Below are positions 16,742-24,982 of a stretch of 64,000 bases of DNA, piece after piece. Source of the stretch: Methanocella_A sp964548585. Its GTDB lineage: Archaea > Halobacteriota > Methanocellia > Methanocellales > Methanocellaceae. The position numbers and the translations under genes were made by a program. Each line of letters opens with the position of its first letter. Position 1 is the first letter of the stretch. Below the pieces are notes generated by a model, which was not told the DNA's origin, did no database searches, and was given only the letters and a program-made list of their open reading frames with translations. The stretch is taken from positions 1 through 64,000 of the forward strand of contig CAZJRS010000005.1 of the NCBI GenBank assembly GCA_964548585.1, read 5' to 3'.

Positions 16742-17530
16742 CTAGAAAGCTTCCAGGGTTTCACTGAGTGCCGTAGCGCGGTCCTTCATGGACTTGGCGG
16801 CACGGGTGATGATTTCCTGGGCGGAGTACGATCCATCGGTCTCGACGGTAAACAGGAATGCCTTTTTATCCGAAGAGATTTCGATGGCACCGGCATCACA
16901 GATGTCGATGCACAGTTTGCACATCGAGCACTTGTAATGGTCGGTGACCACGAGCTTGTTTTTATCGACTTTAAAGACGCCTCGCGGGCACTCGTCGACA
17001 CATGCCTTGCAGGTGTCGCACTTGTCAGATACCGTTACGACGGGCACATTCTTGTAGCCGGCAGCGCAGACTGGCTGGTACTTGGCGTGCTCTTTGGAGA
17101 GACCTAGCCTTGCCACACAGCTTACGACTACTTTCTGACCTTGCTTTAACTCGATGATGGGTACGTTGGCGTCTACTGGTACCGTGTCCGGGTCGGAGGA
17201 CTTGAGTTCACTGGAGTGAACCATGCAGGGTCCCTCGGCGGATAACGTCAAGGTGACCTGGCACAGGGCGCATCCTGCGCCCTTGCACTCGCACTCCGAC
17301 TGGAGTTCGTACATATCGAGATTTGTCTTCAGCGGGATAAGACCGAGCCGGAGTGCCAGCATCTCGTCGAAGAGCACAGACGTGTTATCATAGAGGTCGA
17401 CGTAGTCGATCGCCATTTTGGGCACGTCTGCCATCATGGCCCTGCGCAGGCCGTTCGCGAAAGCCGGGGTAACATCGGTGAGGACGAACTTCGCCTTCCG
17501 ATCCTTCAGCTCAATGATCTCCAGCTTCAT
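16742..17530 (-). CDS. rpoD: DNA-directed RNA polymerase subunit D (Rpo3)
   Basis: A 262-residue subunit that, with L, N and P, forms the platform on which the archaeal polymerase assembles. The alpha-like N-terminal motif is AFANGLRRAMMADVPKMA. A four-cysteine patch (CECKGAGCALC) is followed by an inserted ferredoxin-like domain with two complete [4Fe-4S] motifs, CDTCKACVDECPRG and CSMCKLCIDICDAG. Both cluster motifs being intact is typical of methanogens related to Methanosarcina. Operon with S11, 1 bp apart or less. Confidence 0.95.
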   Translation of the reverse strand: MKLEIIELKDRKAKFVLTDVTPAFANGLRRAMMADVPKMAIDYVDLYDNTSVLFDEMLALRLGLIPLKTNLDMYELQSECECKGAGCALCQVTLTLSAEGPCMVHSSELKSSDPDTVPVDANVPIIELKQGQKVVVSCVARLGLSKEHAKYQPVCAAGYKNVPVVTVSDKCDTCKACVDECPRGVFKVDKNKLVVTDHYKCSMCKLCIDICDAGAIEISSDKKAFLFTVETDGSYSAQEIITRAAKSMKDRATALSETLEAF

Positions 17531-17929
17531 TTACACGCGCCTGCCACGCTTGCCGCCCGGAGCTCTGGTGCCGTCGTGCGGTATGGGTGTAACGTCTTCG
17601 ATCCTGCCGATGCGAAGGCCTGCACGGGCGAGCGACCTGATGGCTGCCTGAGCGCCTGGGCCCGGGCTCCTCTGGAGGTTGCCACCGGGTGCGCGTACAC
17701 GGATGTGTACGCCGGCGATGCCCTTGGTCTTGATCTGCTCGGCCACGTTAGCTGCCATCTGCATGGCTGCATACGGCGAACTCTCGTTGCGGTCCTGCTT
17801 GACCACCATGCCGCCCGAGGTCTTGGCCAGCGTCTCTGCGCCGGTCAGGTCCGTGACGGTGATGATGGTGTTGTTGAACGATGAGAATATGTGCGCTACT
17901 GCCCACTTAAACTGAGGCTGTTCTGCCAT
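17531..17929 (-). CDS. rps11: Ribosomal protein S11
   Basis: A 132-residue small-subunit protein at the platform, near the mRNA exit. Family hallmarks: HIFSSFNNTIITVTDLTG at the start and the basic C-terminus PIPHDGTRAPGGKRGRRV. It lies between S4 and rpoD in one minus-strand operon. Confidence 0.96.
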   Translation of the reverse strand: MAEQPQFKWAVAHIFSSFNNTIITVTDLTGAETLAKTSGGMVVKQDRNESSPYAAMQMAANVAEQIKTKGIAGVHIRVRAPGGNLQRSPGPGAQAAIRSLARAGLRIGRIEDVTPIPHDGTRAPGGKRGRRV

Positions 17930-17932
17930 TGT

Positions 17933-18547
17933 TTATCCCTCCCTGGGTGCCGGGGCTGCTGCCGGGGCTGCTGCGGGAGCTGCCTTCGGTGCTGCCTTCG
18001 GTGCCGGAGCTGCTGCAACGGGCTTCGTCATCAGCTTTTCTTTGGTGATCGGAGAGCCGATGTAGAAGCTGAGCTGGTCCTCTTCGCCCTTGAGCACAAG
18101 GTAGCCTGGCACATTCATCTTGCGGCCGTTGAGCGAGATGTGTCCATGGACGATGAACTGGCGTGCCTGCTTTACGGAGTTTGCATAGCCTTTCCTGTAG
18201 ACGATGGTCTGCAGCCGGCGCTCCATAATGTCCTCGACCTTGAGTGCAAGGATGTCTTCCAGCTTGGAGTCTTCCTTGAGAACGCCGAGGGTCTGTAGCT
18301 TCTGTACGATGTTCTGAGCATCCCTGATAAAGTGGGAGTCTTCCGGCAGGTTGCCGGCGCTCAATACACCCAGCAGTGTCCTGGCGTTGCCACGGTACTT
18401 CCTGAGTTCGGACGCATGCTTCCAGACGCTCTTCTTGTTCCTGAGGCCGTACTTCTTGACAAGCCCGGTTTCTTCTTCGATCCTCGCTTTCTGCCACGGG
18501 TGGTTAGGCGTGTCGTAGAGTTTCTTCATTCTTCCTGGGTATCCCAT
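17933..18547 (-). CDS. rps4: Ribosomal protein S4 with a Pro/Ala-rich C-terminal tail
   Basis: S4 nucleates assembly of the small subunit by binding 16S rRNA. The S4 RNA-binding domain is seen as RQFIVHGHISLNGRKMNVPG. Residues ~1-172 match the archaeal family; the final ~30 residues are a Pro/Ala repeat (APKAAPKAAPAAAPAAAP) not usual in S4. The long open frame on the other reading phase (17907-18497) is a shadow of this gene. Confidence 0.95.
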   Translation of the reverse strand: MGYPGRMKKLYDTPNHPWQKARIEEETGLVKKYGLRNKKSVWKHASELRKYRGNARTLLGVLSAGNLPEDSHFIRDAQNIVQKLQTLGVLKEDSKLEDILALKVEDIMERRLQTIVYRKGYANSVKQARQFIVHGHISLNGRKMNVPGYLVLKGEEDQLSFYIGSPITKEKLMTKPVAAAPAPKAAPKAAPAAAPAAAPAPREG

Positions 18548-18560
18548 TTAGCACACCTTC

Positions 18561-19229
18561 CTATTTCTTATCCTCTTTCTTTGCGCCAGCTCCGGGTTCG
18601 CCCTTCTTCCTGACGACGCCCACAGTTGCTCCGGTCCTGCCGGTGGACTTTGTCCTCTGGCCTCTGACCTTCTGGCCGCGCTCGTGCCTGATCCCCTTGT
18701 AGCAGCGGATCTTCTTCATGATGTTGATGTCTTCCTTGACACCCAGCGTGAGGTCGATACCGAACAGATGCCTGTCTTCACCGGTATAGATGTCCCTGCG
18801 CCTGTTGATCATCCATACGGGCACGTTTGCCTCGATGTTCTCAACGACGCCCTTAAGACGGTCGACCTGTTCAGGTGGTAGGTAACCCATGGTTGCATGC
18901 GGGTCAACCTGTGCCTGGCGAGAGATGATCTTAGAAATGCGGGGGCCAATACCCTTGATACCAGTCAGCGCAAACTCGACAGTCTTAGTTCCGTCCAGGT
19001 CAGCGTTGGCGATACGAACGATGTACTTGATCTCGTCCTTTGGCTTTTCTTCAGCGGCAGGCTTCTTACCCTTACCGCCCTTCTTTGCTTCATCAGCAGG
19101 TGCATCAGTAGACTTTGCAGCCTGCTTCTTACCACCCTTCTTGGTGGCAGCAGCGTCGGCGGGAGCCGCATCAACGGTCTCTTCTGCCTTCTTCTGCTTC
19201 TTTTCAGTCTTATCGGTCTTTTCGCTCAT
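18561..19229 (-). CDS. rps13: Ribosomal protein S13 with a Lys/Ala-rich N-terminal extension
   Basis: The S13 core starts at about residue 67 (IKYIVRIANADLDGTKTVE) and includes LTGIKGIGPRISKIIS and the C-terminal basic GIRHERGQKVRGQRTKSTGR. S13 contacts the large subunit and P-site tRNA at the head. About 65 residues of Lys/Ala/Glu/Asp-rich sequence (KKGGKKQAAKS, KKGGKGKKPAAEE) precede the core; archaeal S13 normally lacks this. ATG 19229 has a GGAGCTGA site; the frame extends further upstream but without support. Confidence 0.93.
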   Translation of the reverse strand: MSEKTDKTEKKQKKAEETVDAAPADAAATKKGGKKQAAKSTDAPADEAKKGGKGKKPAAEEKPKDEIKYIVRIANADLDGTKTVEFALTGIKGIGPRISKIISRQAQVDPHATMGYLPPEQVDRLKGVVENIEANVPVWMINRRRDIYTGEDRHLFGIDLTLGVKEDINIMKKIRCYKGIRHERGQKVRGQRTKSTGRTGATVGVVRKKGEPGAGAKKEDKK

Positions 19230-19627
19230 TGAATCAGCTCCATTGTTCGCTCTATATGTAGTGCGTCTTTTAGATACCATGTCTTGATTGGTAGTGTCGA
19301 TCGTATGCCGGCACAGCACTGACTGTTATATCTAAAACACCGATAGAATTAACAAATGTCAACTATCCTAATGCATTTTATTATATAAAGTTTTGCGTGA
19401 TTACAAGCCGGCTTCGCTCCTGCTTCGCCCCGGCTTCGCCGGTAAAGTGCAAGTTCGTCGCAAGCAAATACTCACACAGGTAAATTGCCCCATGGCAAAA
19501 TATAGTCTCCGGTGCCCCTTATGGGCTTGGAATTACAATACTGGAATTGCAATTCTGACCATAACCGTTATAGCTGATACTAATTAAGTCGTATCTATAA
19601 ACGAGCATAGCTCCGGCTGGTAGGTAG
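19230..19627. other. Intergenic region between rps13 and a plus-strand gene
   Basis: Contains the rps13 leader and promoter (listed separately) and a run of CTTCGC motifs (19410-19442) including a perfect hairpin CCGGC-TTC-GCCGG at 19430-19442. No gene is seen. Confidence 0.45.
19378..19390 (-). promoter_or_regulatory. TATA box of the rps13-rps4-rps11-rpoD operon
   Basis: CTTTATATAA on the minus strand is a strong archaeal TATA element. Transcription would start near 19355, giving a leader of ~125 nt before rps13, long enough to hold a regulatory structure. Confidence 0.6.
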
Positions 19628-20203
19628 ATGTTGGGTTTATTCAGCAAAGGTAAATACGACAATCAAAAAGAGGTTGCACAGCAGGAGCCGGTGCTTCAAA
19701 AAAAGACGCAGTCAGCCAGTGTAGCCGATAAAAAGCCTTTAACCCAGCACGAAGCCGCAGGTTTTTTCGATTTTCAGAAGCAGGTTTATGACGTCAAAGA
19801 AGAAGTCATCATATCCATCGATAACATGGACAAGCAGGGAGCCATAGACAAGCTGATCGTGCTCTCCAACCTGTCAGCTACTGCGATATACAATCACAAC
19901 CTCAGAGAGATCGTCGTGGTAGACGATGCGATCTCCGAGATCAAGAAGACGATCGACACAAAGCTGGCTTCGCTGAAAAAAACCACCAAGGAGAAAATAT
20001 CTCCTGAAGCAGAATATTACACGCTGATCCGGCTGAGCATGATTCCGGTATGTTCTATGCTCAACGTATTAGATACGCATACTTCTACGGCGATATCGCA
20101 GGCCAACGACGAGATCGACGGAAAGATCCAGGAACTGCAGCGATTTCTAGTCGAGTACGAGACCCAGCTCGCTAAAGGCGAGCCTAAAAAAGCTAAAAAA
20201 TGA
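19628..20203 (+). CDS. Hypothetical helical protein
   Basis: A 191-residue charged, helical protein: a polar N-terminus with Lys/Gln runs, then predicted helices such as DVKEEVIISIDNMDKQG and ETQLAKGEPKKAKK at the end. Cysteine occurs only once. No membrane segment. Not recognised; a coiled-coil scaffold role is only a guess. Confidence 0.6.
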   Translation: MLGLFSKGKYDNQKEVAQQEPVLQKKTQSASVADKKPLTQHEAAGFFDFQKQVYDVKEEVIISIDNMDKQGAIDKLIVLSNLSATAIYNHNLREIVVVDDAISEIKKTIDTKLASLKKTTKEKISPEAEYYTLIRLSMIPVCSMLNVLDTHTSTAISQANDEIDGKIQELQRFLVEYETQLAKGEPKKAKK

Positions 20204-20235
20204 GGCCTGATGGCCTCAGAGAAACTCTTTTTAAG
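20201..20235 (+). terminator. Hairpin terminator
   Basis: The arms TGAGGCC and GGCCTCA (loop TGAT) start at the stop codon itself and are followed by CTCTTTTTA. Confidence 0.6.
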
Positions 20236-20284
20236 TAATAGATTGAGCATTAGAGATAATAAGTATTACTGACCTACCATATAG

Positions 20285-20839
20285 TCAACCTAGCTGTTTT
20301 AGAATCTTACAAGGGTTCCCGGCAACAACGACATGATCCGGCACATTTTTAGTAACGACACTACCCGCGCCCACAGTCGTATTGCTCCCGATGGTGACGC
20401 CTGGCAGGATGATCGCTCCCCCGCCGATCCAGACATTATCCCCGATAGACACAGGAGCCGACATCTCCCGACCGGACAGACGAACAGATGGGTCAGTAGG
20501 GTGAGAAGCCGCATAGATCTGGACATAAGGCCCCATCAGCACGTTGTCACCTATAGTGACCTTATTACAGTCAAGAATCACACAGCCAAAATTCATGTAC
20601 AGCTTGCGGCCTGCGTGGATGTTGTAGCCGTAGTCGCAATAGAACGGTGGCTCGATCTCGTGGTCCGGGCCGAGGCTGCCGAAGAAGTCTTTCAGGATTT
20701 GAGAGCGCTCCGCAGTTCGATCGGGCATGGTGGAGTTGTAAGAGTGAAGTATATTCCGGGCACGTAAGCGATCGGCGACAAGCTCGGGGTCGGAAGCGAG
20801 ATAGAGATCGCCGGCGAGCATTTTCTGTTTCTCGGACAT
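20285..20839 (-). CDS. Maltose/galactoside O-acetyltransferase family (hexapeptide repeat)
   Basis: A 184-residue left-handed beta-helix acetyltransferase. It begins with the Mac domain (MLAGDLYLASDPELVADRLRA) and continues with hexapeptide repeats (VTIGDNVLMGP, VSIGDNVWIGGGAIILPG, TIGSNTTVGAGSVV). The catalytic histidine is in YAASHPTD. Such enzymes transfer acetyl from acetyl-CoA to sugars; the natural acceptor is often unknown. It is the last chromosomal gene before the integrated element. ATG 20839 is preferred to TTG 20842. Confidence 0.9.
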   Translation of the reverse strand: MSEKQKMLAGDLYLASDPELVADRLRARNILHSYNSTMPDRTAERSQILKDFFGSLGPDHEIEPPFYCDYGYNIHAGRKLYMNFGCVILDCNKVTIGDNVLMGPYVQIYAASHPTDPSVRLSGREMSAPVSIGDNVWIGGGAIILPGVTIGSNTTVGAGSVVTKNVPDHVVVAGNPCKILKQLG

Positions 20840-20906
20840 CAAGAGAAATAATAGCTGGTCAGGATATTTAGCGTATCCATTGAAAGTTTAGTAAAACAGA
20901 ATATTG

Positions 20907-20967
20907 AAGGCGCCGGGGAGGAGACTTGAACTCCTGAGAGACTTGCACCTCACAAGCTTTCCAGGCT
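20907..20967 (-). repeat. Left attachment site: 61-bp 3' fragment of tRNA-Ser(GGA)
   Basis: Identical over 61 bp to 40707-40767. It contains the tRNA from the discriminator base back through the T arm, variable arm and most of the anticodon stem-loop, then breaks off into unrelated sequence at 20968. It cannot make a tRNA. This is the scar of site-specific integration. Confidence 0.9.
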
Positions 20968-21192
20968 CTTCTAAGGATACGACCCGGTGTTTTCGCTGTG
21001 CTGCGACCCGATATCTTGCTTTGGTAATGGTTGCATCGAGTGGTCTGGCGGCTTGCTATATACGCCTATAATGAATTATATAACGGCAACAGTTATAATA
21101 TTAACCGGTTAAATATATATTGAAGTGCAAACCCAGTAATCGCTTATATATACTAGCGATATCAAAAACTGTTTTTATATTTGGGGGTTCTA

Positions 21193-21630
21193 ATGAGGTC
21201 CTTGTTTCTACTACCTATTACGGTTATTGTGTTTTTTGCTTTGATACTATCAGGCTGCTGTTGCTGCGCTACAAGTGGGACAACAACATCGGATTATTCC
21301 GATAACAAATTGTCATTGAGTTCATCACCAATTATCGAACCTACGTTTAAGAGCACCCCGGTCCAGACACCAACGCCTTCATTATCACCGACCGTAAAAG
21401 CGACTCTGACCGCAACTCCGACGATTAAGCCGACCATCACGCCAACTCCAACCGAGAAGCCATCATCAGGGTCTACTGTTCAGTATATTGGTAATTCAAA
21501 TACTAAGAAATTCCATCTGTCTGGATGCAGATATGTATCGACAATGAGCGAGTCCAACAAGGTTTACATGAACAGTCGAGACGAGGCAATTAATGGTGGG
21601 TTCGTGCCATGCAAAGTTTGTGACCCATAA
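21193..21630 (+). CDS. Lipoprotein with a C-terminal Ada-type Cys/His metal-binding-like module
   Basis: A 145-residue protein. The signal ends in LILSGCCCC (lipid attachment). A Thr/Pro-rich spacer (residues ~45-100) leads to a ~50-residue module, QYIGNSNTKKFHLSGCRYV ... GGFVPCKVCDP. It resembles the small zinc-binding module found at the N-terminus of Ada and as a free domain on secreted proteins (H, C, then CxxC). It would sit outside the cell on a flexible stalk. ATG 21193 is preferred over TTG 21181. Confidence 0.68.
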   Translation: MRSLFLLPITVIVFFALILSGCCCCATSGTTTSDYSDNKLSLSSSPIIEPTFKSTPVQTPTPSLSPTVKATLTATPTIKPTITPTPTEKPSSGSTVQYIGNSNTKKFHLSGCRYVSTMSESNKVYMNSRDEAINGGFVPCKVCDP

Positions 21631-21679
21631 TAATCTTTTCAATTTTTTTATATACCACTTGGTTTCATATTAAAGGATT

Positions 21680-22111
21680 ATGAAAGAAGCGATTATTATC
21701 ATATGTGTACTTATATTTGCATTAGCGTTGTCCGGATGCACATCTGCAAATTCACAGACGGAGATTAAGACGACATATATTGCGAAGCCGTCATACTACC
21801 CGGTTGCATCATATGTGCCAACCACAGAGCCTGCGCCATCAATGCAAAACTTTACCGGCACAGGTCAACACGCAACGGAGAAGTTCAAGCTTAATACGGG
21901 GTTAGCAACATTTACGTTTGATTACAAAGGCAAAGGACATTTCTCAATTACGCTATTGAACGATAAAGGCGAGTGGGAAGAATTAATCGCGAATGATAGC
22001 GGAAATCCATTTAATGGATCCAAGGCCGTAGGTATTGAGAAGAGTGGAGAGTATGTTTTGGATATTGACGCAGACCCAGGAGATTCTTGGAGCATCACTG
22101 TAAAACAATAA
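21680..22111 (+). CDS. Lipoprotein, unknown function
   Basis: A 143-residue protein with lipobox LALSGC. After a short Pro/Thr-rich spacer the C-terminal ~85 residues look like a beta-sandwich (FKLNTGLATFTFDYKGKGHF ... YVLDIDADPGDSWSITVKQ), resembling small carbohydrate- or surface-binding folds. TATA (TTTATATA at 21648-21655) lies ~27 nt before ATG, consistent with a leaderless transcript. Together with the preceding lipoprotein it forms cell-surface cargo at the left end of the element. Confidence 0.65.
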   Translation: MKEAIIIICVLIFALALSGCTSANSQTEIKTTYIAKPSYYPVASYVPTTEPAPSMQNFTGTGQHATEKFKLNTGLATFTFDYKGKGHFSITLLNDKGEWEELIANDSGNPFNGSKAVGIEKSGEYVLDIDADPGDSWSITVKQ

Positions 22112-22124
22112 AAAACGTGTTTAA

Positions 22125-23048
22125 TCAGGGGTCTGTGGCTGCGCCAGTAAGGTGGAAGTCGAACCGTTCGTCGATGTTCTTCCGCAGCAATTCGACGTCA
22201 GCCGTGATGTAGATCAACGTGGACTTTATGTCACGGTGTCTAAGCTGCCTCTTCACATGAACAATGTTGGAACCCTTGGCCGCCATCTGGGTACCCGTGG
22301 TATGTCGGAACAGATGGACCCACACGCGGCGCTCGATACCCGCAGCCAAGGCAAGCCGTTTGACTAGTACCAAAACTCCTTTGGGGGTAATCCTGCGATA
22401 CTGCTGGTTCTGCTTCTTGTTAAGGCTGTAAGGCACGAATACTGCCTTAGATCTGACTTTGGGTCGCTCGTTGTCTATGTACATACGGAGAAGATTCACA
22501 CACTCCTGAGACATGACAACTGTACTTTCTTCGTGGTTCTTGATGCCGGCGCCGTGGTCCCGGATATACAGGAGATGATTCGTAAAGTCAATGTCACCAA
22601 TATTCAGCTGGCACAGTTCCTTATTCCTAATGCCAGTGTAAAGCAGGATTGCAATGATAGCTTTATCGCGATGATTCTTGCAGGCTTCGAAGATCATCTT
22701 AACTTCATCTTCTGATAGGTACTCTACAACGCGAGACATCGCTCGAGGCTTCTTGATCCGAAGCGTCCCGCCATTAGAGGTGTACTCGTACCAGCGTTCT
22801 ATGATGTAGAGGTATCGGGCGATCGTCACCTTCCGCTTTCCCTCTAACACCAAGGTAGTCTCAACTTTGCGGGCGTACTCCTTCGAGGGTGATATGTACC
22901 CAAATGTGTTATAGAGGCGCTTTGTCACCCTGAGCGCCCATCCCACCGTGCTGAAGCTCAGTCGCTTCTCGTATGTGCAGTATTCTTCGAAGCCCCGGAG
23001 GAACGATTCAAAGTCGCCACCAGAGATATTGTTCTTGCTTACCATCAT
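22125..23048 (-). CDS. Tyrosine recombinase/integrase 1
   Basis: A ~307-residue XerC/D-like recombinase that cuts and rejoins DNA through a tyrosine. N-terminal SAM-like core-binding domain (residues ~15-110), C-terminal catalytic domain with Arg in LLYTGIRNKELCQLN, HxxR in VHLFRHTTGTQ, and Tyr in STLIYITAD. ATG 23048 follows the preceding recombinase stop by 2 nt. It is the last of four tandem recombinase genes. Confidence 0.9.
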   Translation of the reverse strand: MMVSKNNISGGDFESFLRGFEEYCTYEKRLSFSTVGWALRVTKRLYNTFGYISPSKEYARKVETTLVLEGKRKVTIARYLYIIERWYEYTSNGGTLRIKKPRAMSRVVEYLSEDEVKMIFEACKNHRDKAIIAILLYTGIRNKELCQLNIGDIDFTNHLLYIRDHGAGIKNHEESTVVMSQECVNLLRMYIDNERPKVRSKAVFVPYSLNKKQNQQYRRITPKGVLVLVKRLALAAGIERRVWVHLFRHTTGTQMAAKGSNIVHVKRQLRHRDIKSTLIYITADVELLRKNIDERFDFHLTGAATDP

Positions 23049-23050
23049 AT

Positions 23051-24085
23051 TCAATCCGCCTTGAGTTGTTGTTCTTTTAGCGGTACTCCCGTACCTATCG
23101 CCCTGACTTCGATACCCGCACGTTTTAAGAATTCGTTGTCGATGTCGGTCTCGGAAAGTGACACATAGGTCTTAAACTGTTGCGTCGATAAGTTACCCCA
23201 CAAGGATTGCTTGATAATGCTCTCCTGGTAATTCTGCTGTATCATGTGGGTGATCCTCGTGTGCCTGAATAGGTGGGGCCGGATTTCTTTCGTTATCCCC
23301 GCTCGCTTTGCGATCCTTCGTAAGACCTTCACGGCAGTTATGTATGCCATGGGCTCGCCTTTCTCGGTCAAGAAAACAAAGTCGTCGCTCATCGGGTTCT
23401 GAAGGCTTTTCTTAAGTGCTTGTAGGGGTCCGGCGCTGCCGATAAGCCGGCTGTAACGGCGTTTCTTTGTCTTCGTATCGTTGATGTACATCCTGACGCC
23501 GTGTTCGTCAAAGATAAGATCTCTCCACGTAAGCCGCGCAAGCTCACCAATACGTACACCTGACTCGTACAGTGTGCTTATCAGTGCCCGATCCCTGGGC
23601 GTCATCGTGACTTCAATCATGGCTTTTACTTCGGCGAGGGTCAATATTTCCTCTGGAGTCACTGTTTGCGTTTCCGCCGTTGGTGCCTTGATGGCCTTGA
23701 TCTTCTTTTCCGGCAGGTCTATCACGTTCTCATCGACGAGCCACAGGAGGAAAGGCTTCAGTATTTTGATGAAGTCGCGCTGCGTGTTCATCTTCAGGGG
23801 CTCCCCCTTCTCAGACACACCCGTTTTCATGTTCGCTATGCCCTGGTAAATATCCGCGAGGGACACCTTATCAAATGGCATGGTTAGATACCGGCGCCAT
23901 CCGACGAGCGTAAAACCGATCTTCCTTGCTCGCGTATCAGTGATATGCTTCGTGGCCTGAGCTTCGATGATGTACTCCCGGATTAGTTTGATCTCGTTCG
24001 CGGTGAGCGTATCCGAGTGTTTTTTCAGGCACCTTTCGAAAGTGTACCGGGCGTTGCTCTCGTAAAACCGGTTGTTCAGCACCAT
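23051..24085 (-). CDS. Tyrosine recombinase/integrase 2 (divergent type)
   Basis: A 344-residue recombinase of a different subfamily from its neighbours: Arg in YESGVRIGELARLTW, HxxR in RPHLFRHTRITHM, then the distinctive WGNLSTQQFKTYVSLSETDI with the likely nucleophile Tyr. This pattern is seen in integrases of haloarchaeal and methanosarcinal elements. The N-terminal ~110 residues are a core-binding domain. Confidence 0.9.
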   Translation of the reverse strand: MVLNNRFYESNARYTFERCLKKHSDTLTANEIKLIREYIIEAQATKHITDTRARKIGFTLVGWRRYLTMPFDKVSLADIYQGIANMKTGVSEKGEPLKMNTQRDFIKILKPFLLWLVDENVIDLPEKKIKAIKAPTAETQTVTPEEILTLAEVKAMIEVTMTPRDRALISTLYESGVRIGELARLTWRDLIFDEHGVRMYINDTKTKKRRYSRLIGSAGPLQALKKSLQNPMSDDFVFLTEKGEPMAYITAVKVLRRIAKRAGITKEIRPHLFRHTRITHMIQQNYQESIIKQSLWGNLSTQQFKTYVSLSETDIDNEFLKRAGIEVRAIGTGVPLKEQQLKAD

Positions 24086-24107
24086 AATGTAAGCCCCCGT
24101 AGCCGTG

Positions 24108-24944
24108 TTATTTCACAATCATATCTTTGGATAAGTCGTAACTGAAAGACTGGTCCATGTTCTGACGCAGTATCTCCTCATCAGCCGTGATATAAATCAT
24201 GGTACTCTTGATATCCTTATGGCGGAGCTGGCGTTGAACCAAGGCGAGATTTATACCTTTGCTCGCCATACGTGTACCGACCGTATGCCGGAAGAGATGA
24301 GGCCAAGTCTTATATCCAGCTCTCTGCCCTGTACGATTTACCATGCCGAGCAACCCACTGGTCGTGAACCTACATTGGTTAAACCTGGTGTTTTGGTTCG
24401 TAGTAAGGAATAAGGCCCGGGACTTACTCTCCGGACGTATCTGCAGGTATGCTTCTAAGGCCTTCGAGCACTGCTCGGTCATGATGACAGTATCCTCCTG
24501 ATAATTTTTTATTCCGGCACCACGATCGCGAACCATCAATAGACGCTGCGCGATGTCCACATCCTCCATGTCCAGATGACATAATTCTTTATTCCGCAGC
24601 CCGGTTGTCGCAAGGACCATGATGATCGCCCTGTCGCGTTCCGGTGATGGACTTTGCGCACAAGCATCAAGGATCGCCCTTACCTCAATTTCGCGAAGAT
24701 ACTCTATTCGGTGTTGTGTCACCTTCGGCTTCGGCAATCTAAGCCTGCCCCCCGGAGATCCGAGCGACTCGTGCCAGTATTCCATAGCCTGCACGTACCT
24801 TCTAACCGTGNNNNNNNNNNCCCTCATGACCGCCCGGGTAAGTTTGATTACCCACAGTATTGTGGCGGGGCTGAATCGTTTTTCGAAATGACAGGAATCT
24901 GTGAGGTCTCGGAGAATCTTCTCCTGTGCAGATGTCATATTCAT
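24108..24944 (-). CDS. Tyrosine recombinase/integrase 3 (contains an assembly gap)
   Basis: Catalytic motifs are complete: TTGLRNKELCHLD, WPHLFRHTVGTRM and KSTMIYITADEE. Ten Ns (24811-24820) interrupt the N-terminal domain. Compared with recombinases 1 and 4, about 30 residues are absent at exactly this place, so the gap is probably nearer 90-100 bp than 10, and the gene is intact in the organism. Confidence 0.85.
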   Translation of the reverse strand: MNMTSAQEKILRDLTDSCHFEKRFSPATILWVIKLTRAVMRXXXXTVRRYVQAMEYWHESLGSPGGRLRLPKPKVTQHRIEYLREIEVRAILDACAQSPSPERDRAIIMVLATTGLRNKELCHLDMEDVDIAQRLLMVRDRGAGIKNYQEDTVIMTEQCSKALEAYLQIRPESKSRALFLTTNQNTRFNQCRFTTSGLLGMVNRTGQRAGYKTWPHLFRHTVGTRMASKGINLALVQRQLRHKDIKSTMIYITADEEILRQNMDQSFSYDLSKDMIVK

Positions 24945-24982
24945 AGATTTGAAGCTCCTATTTTATTAGTCGCATTTGAAAG

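Noticed and set aside
17907..18497. A 196-codon ORF on the same strand as rps4
   Set aside because: It is a shifted-frame shadow of rps4, rich in Arg/Gln/Gly as expected from that frame.
20907..20967. A second tRNA-Ser gene
   Set aside because: Only the 3' part is present; acceptor 5' strand, D arm and half the anticodon stem are absent. It is an att-site remnant.
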